A stretch of DNA of 20,574 bases from Candidatus Moranbacteria bacterium CG_4_8_14_3_um_filter_34_16 (GTDB lineage: Bacteria > Patescibacteriota > Minisyncoccia > Moranbacterales > UBA2206): the NCBI GenBank assembly GCA_002782345.1, contig PFHO01000024.1, positions 1 to 20,574 of the forward strand, read 5' to 3'. Under the pieces are notes generated by a model that made no database searches, was not told the DNA's origin, and was given only the letters and a program-made list of their open reading frames with translations. The translations under genes and the position numbers were made by a program. Positions within the stretch are counted from its first letter, which is position 1. Each line of letters starts with the position of its first letter. Shown here piece after piece: positions 14,420 to 20,574 of this stretch.

Positions 14420-16651
14420 ATGAAATTAGTTATTGTGGAATCTCCCACTAAAGCCAAAACCATTGAAAAATTTTTGCCTAGAGGATTTCGAGTAAAATCT
14501 TCTTACGGTCATGTCCGCGATCTTCCCAAAAAAGAAATGGGCATTGAAATTGAAAATAATTTCACCCCGCGATATATCGTTCCCGACTCCGCCAAAGCGC
14601 GTCTCGCCAAACTGAAAGAGTTATCCGATAAAGCGGAGGAAATTATTTTGGCCACTGACGAGGACCGCGAGGGAGAAGCTATTTCCTGGCACTTATTAGA
14701 AACTTTAAAAATAAAAAATAAAAAGAAAAAAAGAATTGTTTTTCATGAAATCACTCAAAAAGCCATTTTAAAAGCTTTGGAAAATCCTCGTTCTATTGAT
14801 GAAAATTTGGTAAATGCTCAACAAGCCCGAAGAATTTTAGATAGATTGGTGGGTTATGAGCTTTCCCCTTTTCTTTGGAAAAAAATTCGTTTTGGATTGA
14901 GTGCCGGAAGAGTTCAATCAGTAGCGCTTCGTTTTGTAGTGGAAAAGGAAAAAGAAATTAAAAATTTCAAACCTCAAGAATACTGGAATCTTTCCGTTCT
15001 TTTGTTCCCTCATCAAAAAGAATCCTCCTTTTTTGAAGCTAAAATTATCAAAGAAAACGGAAAATCTTTGGGTAAAATGGGCATATCCAACAAAAAACAG
15101 GCAGAAAAAATAGTTGAATTTTTGAAAAAGGCTCACTTTAGAGTTTCTGCTATCTCTCAAAAAGAAACTTTAAAAACTCCGCCTCCCCCCTATACCACTT
15201 CTACGTTGCAACAAGACGCTAACACTCGTTTGGGATTCAGTTCCAAAAAAACAATGTCAGTAGCGCAAAAACTTTATGAAGGAATTTCTTTGGACAACAA
15301 AGAAACAGTCGGCTTAATAACTTATATGAGAACCGATAGCTTGAATTTGTCTTTGGAATTTCTTTTATCCGTTCAAAAAATAATTGAAAAAAAATTCGGT
15401 TCCCATTATTGCCTCAAAAATCCCAGATTTTACAAAAATAAATCCAAAAACGCGCAAGAAGCTCATGAAGCTATCCGTCCCACTTTCCCCGAAAAAGATC
15501 CCGAATCTTTAAAAAAATATCTTGATTCAAACCAATACAGACTTTATAAAATTATTTGGGAGAGAACTCTTGCTTGTCAAATGGCGCCAGCAATTATTGA
15601 AAATGTTGCAATTGAAATTACCGCAACAAAAGAAAAATCTTCTTGGCAATATCTTTTGAAAGCGTTAGGCTCCACTGTTAAGTTCAATGGTTATATGGAA
15701 ATTTATTCCGGCCGAAAAATAATTGAGAATCTGCTTCCGCAAGTTTCCAAAGAAGAAGAACTCGACCTTAAAAAAATAAATTCGGAACAAAAATTTACTC
15801 TGCCCCCTTCTCGTTATTCAGAAGCTACTTTGATAAAAATTTTGGAAGAAAACGGAATTGGGAGACCATCCACTTATGCTCCCACTATTTCCACTATTGT
15901 GGAAAGAAAATATGTGGAGAAAGATGAAAATAAAAAATTCTATCCCACCGAGATAGGCATTCTGGTTTCAGATCTTTTGGTTAAACATTTCTCCAAAATA
16001 GTGGACTATAATTTCACCGCTGAAATGGAAAATAATTTGGATGAAATCGCTGAAGGAAAAAAAGAATGGGTTCCTATTATTGGAAATTTTTACCGTTCAT
16101 TTCACAAAAATTTGCTAGAAAAAAGCAAGGAGATAAAAAAAGAAGAATTCCAAGAAAAAATTGATAAAAGTTGTCCCGAATGCGGAGGAGATCTAGTTTC
16201 AAAATTCGGACGTTTTGGAAAATTTATTGCTTGTTCCAATTATCCCAATTGTCGCTACACTGAAAAAACCGCCATTGAAAAAAAGCAGGAAGAAGAAATT
16301 GAAAAACAAAATCCTCAAGAAAAATGCGAGCTTTGTCAAGCACCAATGGTTATCAAAAAGGGACGATTTGGATTTTTTTTGGGTTGTTCTAACTATCCCC
16401 AATGCAAAAATATCAAAAAAATTGAAACTAAAACCGGCATTCAGTGTCTCAAGTGCAAAACCGGAGAAATTATAGAAAAGAAAACCAAAACCGGTCGTCT
16501 TTTTTACGGATGCAATAAATATCCCGCTTGCGATTTCGCTCTTTGGAACAAACCTTCGGGAGAAATTTGCCCTCGTTGCAAAAGTCTTTTAGTTTTTGCC
16601 GCCAAAGGAAAACTCAAGTGTTCCAATAAGAATTGCTCCTATGAAAAATAA
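14420..16651 (+). CDS. topA: DNA topoisomerase I (type IA)
   Basis: Relaxes negatively supercoiled DNA by single-strand passage. 743 residues. The N-terminal Toprim domain has the catalytic Glu in VIVESPTKA (E7) and the metal-binding TDEDREGEA (D80 and D82). QARRILDRLVGYELSPFLW and GLSAGRVQSVALR follow. The active-site tyrosine is Y302 in GLITYMRTDS. AQEAHEAIRPT and GIGRPSTYAPTIS complete the core. The C-terminus (about 585-740) has four C4 zinc ribbons in a row, starting at CPEC (585), CELC, CLKC and CPRC. The first two share a GRFGxFxxCSNYPxC half, and the third and fourth diverge. Start: first ATG after the dprA gap, with MKLVIVESP as expected for TopA; no Shine-Dalgarno. Probably co-transcribed with dprA and rel. 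Confidence 0.98.
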   Translation: MKLVIVESPTKAKTIEKFLPRGFRVKSSYGHVRDLPKKEMGIEIENNFTPRYIVPDSAKARLAKLKELSDKAEEIILATDEDREGEAISWHLLETLKIKNKKKKRIVFHEITQKAILKALENPRSIDENLVNAQQARRILDRLVGYELSPFLWKKIRFGLSAGRVQSVALRFVVEKEKEIKNFKPQEYWNLSVLLFPHQKESSFFEAKIIKENGKSLGKMGISNKKQAEKIVEFLKKAHFRVSAISQKETLKTPPPPYTTSTLQQDANTRLGFSSKKTMSVAQKLYEGISLDNKETVGLITYMRTDSLNLSLEFLLSVQKIIEKKFGSHYCLKNPRFYKNKSKNAQEAHEAIRPTFPEKDPESLKKYLDSNQYRLYKIIWERTLACQMAPAIIENVAIEITATKEKSSWQYLLKALGSTVKFNGYMEIYSGRKIIENLLPQVSKEEELDLKKINSEQKFTLPPSRYSEATLIKILEENGIGRPSTYAPTISTIVERKYVEKDENKKFYPTEIGILVSDLLVKHFSKIVDYNFTAEMENNLDEIAEGKKEWVPIIGNFYRSFHKNLLEKSKEIKKEEFQEKIDKSCPECGGDLVSKFGRFGKFIACSNYPNCRYTEKTAIEKKQEEEIEKQNPQEKCELCQAPMVIKKGRFGFFLGCSNYPQCKNIKKIETKTGIQCLKCKTGEIIEKKTKTGRLFYGCNKYPACDFALWNKPSGEICPRCKSLLVFAAKGKLKCSNKNCSYEK

Positions 16652-16709
16652 AAAATCTTTAACCTTATATTATATTCGCAATTGCCAGTCTTAACCTTGG
16701 ACAAAAAAT

Positions 16710-18194
16710 ATGAAAGAAATATCCATAGATGATGTCATAAAAAATATCCGTCTTAAAACAACTCCCGCCGGAATAAAACTTATTCGGGAAGCTTACAATT
16801 TGGCACAAAAGGCTCATGATGGACAAAAAAGAAAATCGGGAGAAGACTACATTCAACACCCTCTTCATACCGCTCTGAATTTAGCCAAAATAGGATTAGG
16901 CATCAAAACAATTATTGGAGGAATTTTGCACGATGTTCCCGAAGACACTCAAGTTTCTTTAAAAGAAATAGAAGAAAAATTCGGCTCGGAAATTTCCAGT
17001 TTGGTTGATGGCGTGACAAAATTAGGAAGAATAAGATTGCGAGGCAGTCAAGAAGAAATTCATTTGGAAAACCTGAGAAAAATGTTTTTGGCAATGGCAG
17101 AAGACATTCGCGTTGTCTTGATAAAATTAGCCGATCGTTTGCATAATATGGAAACATTAGACGCCGTTCCCAAAGAAAAACAGGAAAGAATTTCGCAAGA
17201 AACAATGGAGATATTCGCTCCTATTGCCAATCGGCTAGGAATGGGGGAAGTCAAATGTCAGCTGGAAGATTTGGCTTTTAAGTATTTAGACGAAAAAAAT
17301 TATGCTTATGTTTTGAAAATTTCTCAAGAAGAACAGGAGGAAAGAAAACAATATATTGACGAAATGATAGCAGAATTGAAAAAAAAACTAGAAAAGGAAG
17401 GCATCAAAACTCTTGAAATTTATGGTCGAAGCAAACATCTTTTCAGTCTTTTTCAAAAACTCCAAAAACATGATATGGACATCAGCAAAATTTACGATTT
17501 GGCGGGAATAAGAATAATTGTTTCAGAAGTAGTTAATTGTTATGAAGCGTTAGGCGTGGTTCATAAAAAATATCGTCCGCTAGTAGGCAGAATTAAAGAT
17601 TATATTTCTCTTCCTAAACCCAATGGATATCAATCCATTCACACCACTATTTTTGGTGAAAAAGGAAAATTTCTTGAAATTCAAATACGCACCCAAAAAA
17701 TGAATGACGAAGCGGAATTTGGAATCGCCGCTCACTGGATTTATTCTCAACAAAAAAGAAGTTTGCGCGATTTCTTTTTTAGAAAACCCACTCAAGTTCT
17801 TCCCAAAGAATTATCTTGGACAAAACAACTGCGAGATTGGCAAAAAGAATTGGGGAAAAACAGTAAAGAATTTATGGAGAGTTTAAAAATAGATTTTTTT
17901 AAAAATCGCATCTTCGCTTTCACTCCCAAAGGAGATATCATTGATCTCCCAGAAGAAGCCACCCCGATTGATTTCGCTTACAAAGTTCACAGCGAGATTG
18001 GCAACCGCGCTATTGGCGCCAAAGTGGACAAGAAAATCGTTCCCTTAAATTATAAAATCAAAAATGGAGAAGTGGTGGAAATCATAACTTCTCGCGAACA
18101 CAAAAACCCCAGTCGCGACTGGATTCGCTTTGTTCGCACTTCCGAAGCCAAAAGTCATATCCGAAAATTTATGAAAAGAGAAGGAATGATTTAA
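16710..18194 (+). CDS. RelA/SpoT-family (p)ppGpp synthetase/hydrolase lacking the C-terminal regulatory domains
   Basis: Makes and degrades the alarmone (p)ppGpp. The hydrolase HD domain (about 25-180) keeps H50, H74-D75, E78-D79 and D142 in ADRLHNM, so hydrolysis looks intact. The synthetase domain (about 225-350) has YGRSKHLFSLFQKL, YDLAGIRIIV, RIKD at 294-297 (the RxKD form of bifunctional enzymes rather than the ExDD of RelA), PKPNGYQSIHTT (302-313) and EIQIRT (323-328). The TGS domain is about 400-461 (FAFTPKGDIIDLP). The protein stops at residue 494, just after the helix SRDWIRFVRTSEAKSHIRKF. The rest of the helical, zinc-finger/CC and ACT/RRM domains that sense stalled ribosomes are missing; full-length relatives are over 700 residues. 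The stop is clean and parB converges 20 nt later, so this looks like a natural short form. Confidence 0.95.
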   Translation: MKEISIDDVIKNIRLKTTPAGIKLIREAYNLAQKAHDGQKRKSGEDYIQHPLHTALNLAKIGLGIKTIIGGILHDVPEDTQVSLKEIEEKFGSEISSLVDGVTKLGRIRLRGSQEEIHLENLRKMFLAMAEDIRVVLIKLADRLHNMETLDAVPKEKQERISQETMEIFAPIANRLGMGEVKCQLEDLAFKYLDEKNYAYVLKISQEEQEERKQYIDEMIAELKKKLEKEGIKTLEIYGRSKHLFSLFQKLQKHDMDISKIYDLAGIRIIVSEVVNCYEALGVVHKKYRPLVGRIKDYISLPKPNGYQSIHTTIFGEKGKFLEIQIRTQKMNDEAEFGIAAHWIYSQQKRSLRDFFFRKPTQVLPKELSWTKQLRDWQKELGKNSKEFMESLKIDFFKNRIFAFTPKGDIIDLPEEATPIDFAYKVHSEIGNRAIGAKVDKKIVPLNYKIKNGEVVEIITSREHKNPSRDWIRFVRTSEAKSHIRKFMKREGMI

Positions 18195-18204
18195 AAAAAA
18201 ATTC

Positions 18205-18221
18205 AAAATAAATCTTATTTT
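18205..18221. terminator. Possible shared terminator between convergent rel and parB
   Basis: AAAATAA/TTATTTT form a 7-bp stem around a 3-nt loop in the gap between the rel and parB stops, overlapping the parB stop codon. An A-tract and a T-tract flank it, so it could act on both strands. All pairs are A:T, so it would be weak. Confidence 0.3.
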
Positions 18222-19165
18222 TTGATTTTATCCAAAAGCGAACCCAATTCCTCCTGAGAATAATATTCAATCAAAATTTTTCCGCCTCCGCCAGATTTTT
18301 TTATTTTTACTTTCGTTCCCAAAGCTTGAGTCAATTCATCTTCCAATTGTTTTGTTTCCGGATCAATCACAATTTTTCTGTTGTGGCTTCGCACCGAAAC
18401 TTCTTTGGTTTTTTCCTCCGTTTGTCTGACAGTCCATTTGTTTTTTAGGATCAATTCATATAAAGCTCTTTGTTTTTCCGCGCCGGAAACAGCCAAAATA
18501 GATTTAGCATGTCCTTCCGTTATTTTTCCTTCCGCTAAAGCTTTTTGGATTTCTAAAGGCAAATTTAGCATTCTTATTTTATTGGCTATCGCGCTTCGGC
18601 TTTTGCCCATTTTTTGAGCAATTTCTTCTTGTTCCAAATCAAATTCTTCTACCAATTTGAAATAACTTTTGGCTTCTTCAATCGGATTAAGATTTTGTCT
18701 TTGTATATTTTCCACAATTGCCAATTCTAATTTTTCTTTTTCTCCAGTTTTTCTCACAATAGCCGGAATTCGCAAGAGTCCCGCCAATTTGGCCGATTGG
18801 AAACGTCGCTCTCCGGCAACAATTTCAAATTTATCTCCTTTGGGACTGACAATAATCGGTTGAATAATCCCATGCTCTTTTATAGACATCGCCAATTCTT
18901 TCAATTTTTCTTCATCAAAAAAATTTCTCGGTTGATGCGGATTGGGAACAATTTTTTCCAACTCTATTTCACGAATCAACTTCTTGTCATCTCCGCCCAA
19001 TCTCTTTCCTTCATCTGATTTTTCATCCTTCGGCAAAACATTCCCGCCAAAATAATTGAAATCATCTTGCGGTTGATTTATCTTTTCACTTTGCGATATT
19101 GAAGGATTTTTTTTGTTTGGGATCAATGAAGACAATCCCCTGCCCAAACCATAATTTTGCGCCAT
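18215..19165 (-). CDS. parB: Chromosome-partitioning protein ParB (Spo0J)
   Basis: CTP-dependent DNA clamp that loads at parS and, with ParA, segregates the chromosome. 316 residues. The N-terminus GLGRGLSSLIP (6-16) is the ParA-contacting motif of chromosomal ParBs. A variable linker runs to about 62. The ParB/Srx CTP-binding domain (about 64-160) has PNPHQPR (74-80), GERRFQSA (118-125, where most relatives have GERRxRA) and ENIQRQNLNPIEEA (152-165). The helix-turn-helix is at about 178-200 (EEIAQKMGKSRSAIANKIRML). The C-terminal segment with IEYYSQEELGSLLDKI fits the dimerisation domain. No Shine-Dalgarno before ATG 19165. It lies 261 nt downstream of parA instead of abutting it. I found no consensus parS site in the window. 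Confidence 0.97.
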   Translation of the reverse strand: MAQNYGLGRGLSSLIPNKKNPSISQSEKINQPQDDFNYFGGNVLPKDEKSDEGKRLGGDDKKLIREIELEKIVPNPHQPRNFFDEEKLKELAMSIKEHGIIQPIIVSPKGDKFEIVAGERRFQSAKLAGLLRIPAIVRKTGEKEKLELAIVENIQRQNLNPIEEAKSYFKLVEEFDLEQEEIAQKMGKSRSAIANKIRMLNLPLEIQKALAEGKITEGHAKSILAVSGAEKQRALYELILKNKWTVRQTEEKTKEVSVRSHNRKIVIDPETKQLEDELTQALGTKVKIKKSGGGGKILIEYYSQEELGSLLDKIKK

Positions 19166-19426
19166 ATTTTTTGAAAAAAGTAACGAAAAATTTTTTACGT
19201 TAATTTAAAAAAAATTAAAAAATTATAAATTATAAAAATCAATGAACGATATTTTTTTCGCGTTATAATTTTCACCGAAATTAACTCCCTTTTGAAAAAA
19301 TATATCCGGCAAACCGGTTATCATTGAATTAAAATTGCCTAAACCGTTTTGATTTCATCAGTTTTAAGTTTATACCACAATGATCTTTGAGCGAACATGC
19401 GAACTCTTGCGCGTAAAAATAACAAA
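19166..19426. other. 261-nt gap between parA and parB
   Basis: Non-coding as far as I can see. On the minus strand it has a small GC hairpin, CCGG/CCGG with a 4-nt loop (19306-19317), followed 5 nt later by a T-run, a possible weak terminator or attenuator after parA. The 8-nt palindrome AACCGGTT overlaps it. Closer to parB are two overlapping minus-strand TATAAT hexamers (19234-19229 and 19227-19222) without a clear -35, so parB may have its own promoter here. Confidence 0.4.
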
Positions 19427-20215
19427 TCAGATTGTAAATTTTTTCTTGTTTTTATTTTCCAATTCAATAATCTCTCGAGATAAATTTTTGTATGATCGTG
19501 CGCCCTTGGAAAAAGAATCAAAACTTAAAATTGATTTTCCAAATCCGGGTGCCTCCGCCAAACGCACGCTCCGCGGGATAACACTATCAAAAACATATCC
19601 CGGAAAATGATCTCTTACTTCTTTGACCACTTGTCGCGACAAACGATTTCTCTTGTCATACATCGTGAGAAGCGCGCCCATAATTTTCAATTCCGGTTGC
19701 AAATTTTCTTTCACCAATTCAATCGTTCCCAAAAGTTGGCTCAAGCCTTCCAAAGCAAAATATTCCGTTTGCACCGGAATGATCACTTCATCACTGGCAA
19801 CCAAACCATTGATTGTCAGAAGACCAAGGCTGGGTGGAGAATCAATAATAATATAATCATAATTAATTCTGATTTCACGCAAAACATTGTATAGACGAAA
19901 TTCCCTATTTTCCATATGCACCAATTCTATGCCGGCACCAGCCAAATCTTGAGAAGCCGGAATTAAATCATGCGACAATTCTTTTTTGCGAATAATTATT
20001 TTGGAAGGATGCTCTCCAATTATCATAGAATGATACAAACTTTTTTCAGCACTTCTGACATCTATTCCCAATCCGGAAGAAGCATTTCCTTGCGGATCAA
20101 GATCCACTAACAAGACAAACTTTCCCGCTTGCGCCAGATAAGTTGCCAAATTTATAGCTGAGGTAGTTTTGCCCACTCCTCCTTTTTGGTTGACGAGTGC
20201 GATAATTTTAGCCAT
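19427..20215 (-). CDS. parA: Chromosome-partitioning ATPase ParA (Soj)
   Basis: ATPase that forms a nucleoid-bound gradient and pulls ParB-parS complexes apart. 262 residues, a usual length for chromosomal Soj-type ParA (no N-terminal HTH as in large plasmid ParAs). The deviant Walker A is KGGVGKTT (11-18) with the signature lysine K11. Walker A' is LLVDLDPQGN (35-44). Walker B is YIIIDSPPSLGLLT (121-134), followed by the PVQTEYFALEGLSQLL block (148-162). The C-terminal SVIPRSVRLAEAPGFGKSI (211-229) is typical of Soj. The start is the only Met that preserves the first beta strand; no Shine-Dalgarno. Its promoter appears to overlap that of the divergent tRNA-Leu. Confidence 0.97.
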   Translation of the reverse strand: MAKIIALVNQKGGVGKTTSAINLATYLAQAGKFVLLVDLDPQGNASSGLGIDVRSAEKSLYHSMIIGEHPSKIIIRKKELSHDLIPASQDLAGAGIELVHMENREFRLYNVLREIRINYDYIIIDSPPSLGLLTINGLVASDEVIIPVQTEYFALEGLSQLLGTIELVKENLQPELKIMGALLTMYDKRNRLSRQVVKEVRDHFPGYVFDSVIPRSVRLAEAPGFGKSILSFDSFSKGARSYKNLSREIIELENKNKKKFTI

Positions 20216-20241
20216 AATAGAAATATGTTAAGAAAGAATCG

Positions 20242-20257
20242 TTTGCATTTTTGCAAA
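20242..20257. promoter_or_regulatory. Perfect inverted repeat in the parA leader
   Basis: TTTGCA, four T residues, TGCAAA: a 6-bp inverted repeat inside the predicted 5' leader of parA, starting 27 nt before its start codon. It could be an operator or an RNA hairpin. It is short enough to be chance. Confidence 0.35.
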
Positions 20258-20301
20258 AAGACGCTAGAATCTTTTTAGCTTCAAAAAATAGTTTGAAATT
20301 T

Positions 20302-20331
20302 TTGAAAACCGCAATTGCATTATACTATAAT
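20302..20331 (+). promoter_or_regulatory. tRNA-Leu promoter
   Basis: Plus strand: -35 TTGAAA (20302-20307), 18-nt spacer, perfect -10 TATAAT (20326-20331). The predicted start is about 20338, 17 nt before the tRNA. Confidence 0.6.
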
Positions 20332-20346
20332 TTTGCAACTTAACAA
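20319..20346 (-). promoter_or_regulatory. parA promoter overlapping the tRNA-Leu promoter
   Basis: Minus strand: -35 TTGTTA (20346-20341), 16-nt spacer, perfect -10 TATAAT (20324-20319). The predicted start is about 20312, giving parA a leader of about 97 nt. The two -10 boxes form the palindrome ATTATA-C-TATAAT (20319-20331), so the two promoters cannot both be occupied at once. Confidence 0.5.
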
Positions 20347-20354
20347 AATGATTA

Positions 20355-20441
20355 GCCGAAGTGGCGGAATTGGTAGACGCACACGACTCAAAATCGTGCG
20401 GGAGCAATCCCATGAGAGTTCGAGTCTCTCCTTCGGCACCA
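20355..20441 (+). tRNA. tRNA-Leu (anticodon CAA)
   Basis: An 87-nt gene including an encoded CCA end. The acceptor stem GCCGAAG/CTTCGGC pairs perfectly over 7 bp. The D-arm carries GG in AATTGGTAGA. The anticodon stem CACGA/TCGTG closes a 7-nt loop CTCAAAA with anticodon CAA, reading UUG. A long class II variable arm (GGGA, loop GCAA, TCCC) and the T-arm GAGAG/CTCTC with loop TTCGAGT complete it. Leu identity is supported by both the anticodon and the long variable arm. No integrase or repeated attachment core is seen next to it. Confidence 0.97.
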
Positions 20442-20574
20442 GTAAGGAAAAGTCAAATTTCGTTGATTTACTTCACTCAACAAAAAACTAAATTAACTGT
20501 TAGAAATTAGAGCGTTGTTTACAATTCTGTAGGATAAAAATATTCAATCAGTTTTTCTATGGGTGTCAGATTAT
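20442..20574. other. Right-edge non-coding stretch after tRNA-Leu
   Basis: I see no gene start here. A short inverted repeat GTTGA/TCAAC with a 10-nt loop (20462-20481) lies 20 nt after the tRNA. On the plus strand it is followed by A rather than T residues, so it is not a convincing terminator. Confidence 0.4.

Noticed and set aside
18215..20215. Possible replication origin near parAB
   Set aside because: No dnaA, dnaN or gidA-like gene is present and no cluster of DnaA boxes is visible. A TTTTCCACA match in parB is explained by its Val-Glu-Asn codons. No parS consensus was found.
20355..20574. tRNA-Leu as an integration site for a mobile element
   Set aside because: No integrase, no direct repeat of the tRNA 3' end and no atypical genes are visible in the window.
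1..20574. Alternative genetic code (UGA as glycine, as in some CPR phyla)
   Set aside because: All genes read through with the standard code and end in TAA or TAG at family-typical lengths, and no conserved glycine position is interrupted by UGA.
1..20574. CRISPR array, insertion sequence, toxin-antitoxin or defence island
   Set aside because: No regularly spaced repeats, transposase, or small overlapping gene pairs were seen; the window is housekeeping in content.

Overview
The window is AT-rich and gene-dense, and nearly every gene reads as bacterial chromosomal housekeeping in the standard code (TAA and TAG stops only at the genes checked). Several families point to the Candidate Phyla Radiation (Patescibacteria), probably the Parcubacteria group: a VirD4-like ATPase with a CxxC-x17-CxxC tail, an O-antigen-ligase-like membrane protein fused to TPRs, a sigma-region-4/HARE-HTH regulator, a conserved-TM-helix (MscS-like) protein and a short Rel. 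This placement is inference from gene content. No 16S or ribosomal protein gene is present to confirm it.

Layout. From 1 to 12928 everything is on the minus strand. In transcription order it runs: sigma4/HARE regulator (12928-11858), membrane-anchored conserved protein (11781-10516), VirD4-like ATPase (10255-8342), mnmA (8352-7243), MFS permease (7151-5946), O-antigen-ligase/TPR protein (5869-3215), MscS-like protein (3047-2355, followed by a hairpin terminator), pheS (2247-1198) and the first ~397 codons of pheT, which runs off the left edge. A 355-nt divergent intergenic region (12929-13283) separates this block from a plus-strand set dprA-topA-rel (13284-18194). This set converges on parB (19165-18215), which lies downstream of parA (20215-19427). 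A plus-strand tRNA-Leu(CAA) at 20355-20441 is divergent from parA.

How the genes work together. The regulator, membrane partner and ATPase form a plausible DNA- or protein-translocation unit, headed by a near-consensus promoter and facing dprA, a gene for handling incoming single-stranded DNA. PheST charges tRNA-Phe, MnmA thiolates wobble uridine, Rel controls (p)ppGpp, TopA relaxes negative supercoils and ParAB segregates the chromosome. The MFS, ligase-like and MscS-like proteins are envelope proteins.

I found no CRISPR array, insertion sequence, prophage or recognisable defence system. The items most worth checking are the split VirD4-type translocase, the overlapping back-to-back parA/tRNA-Leu promoters, a predicted stacked hairpin in the 355-nt gap, and an apparently leaderless pheS promoter.
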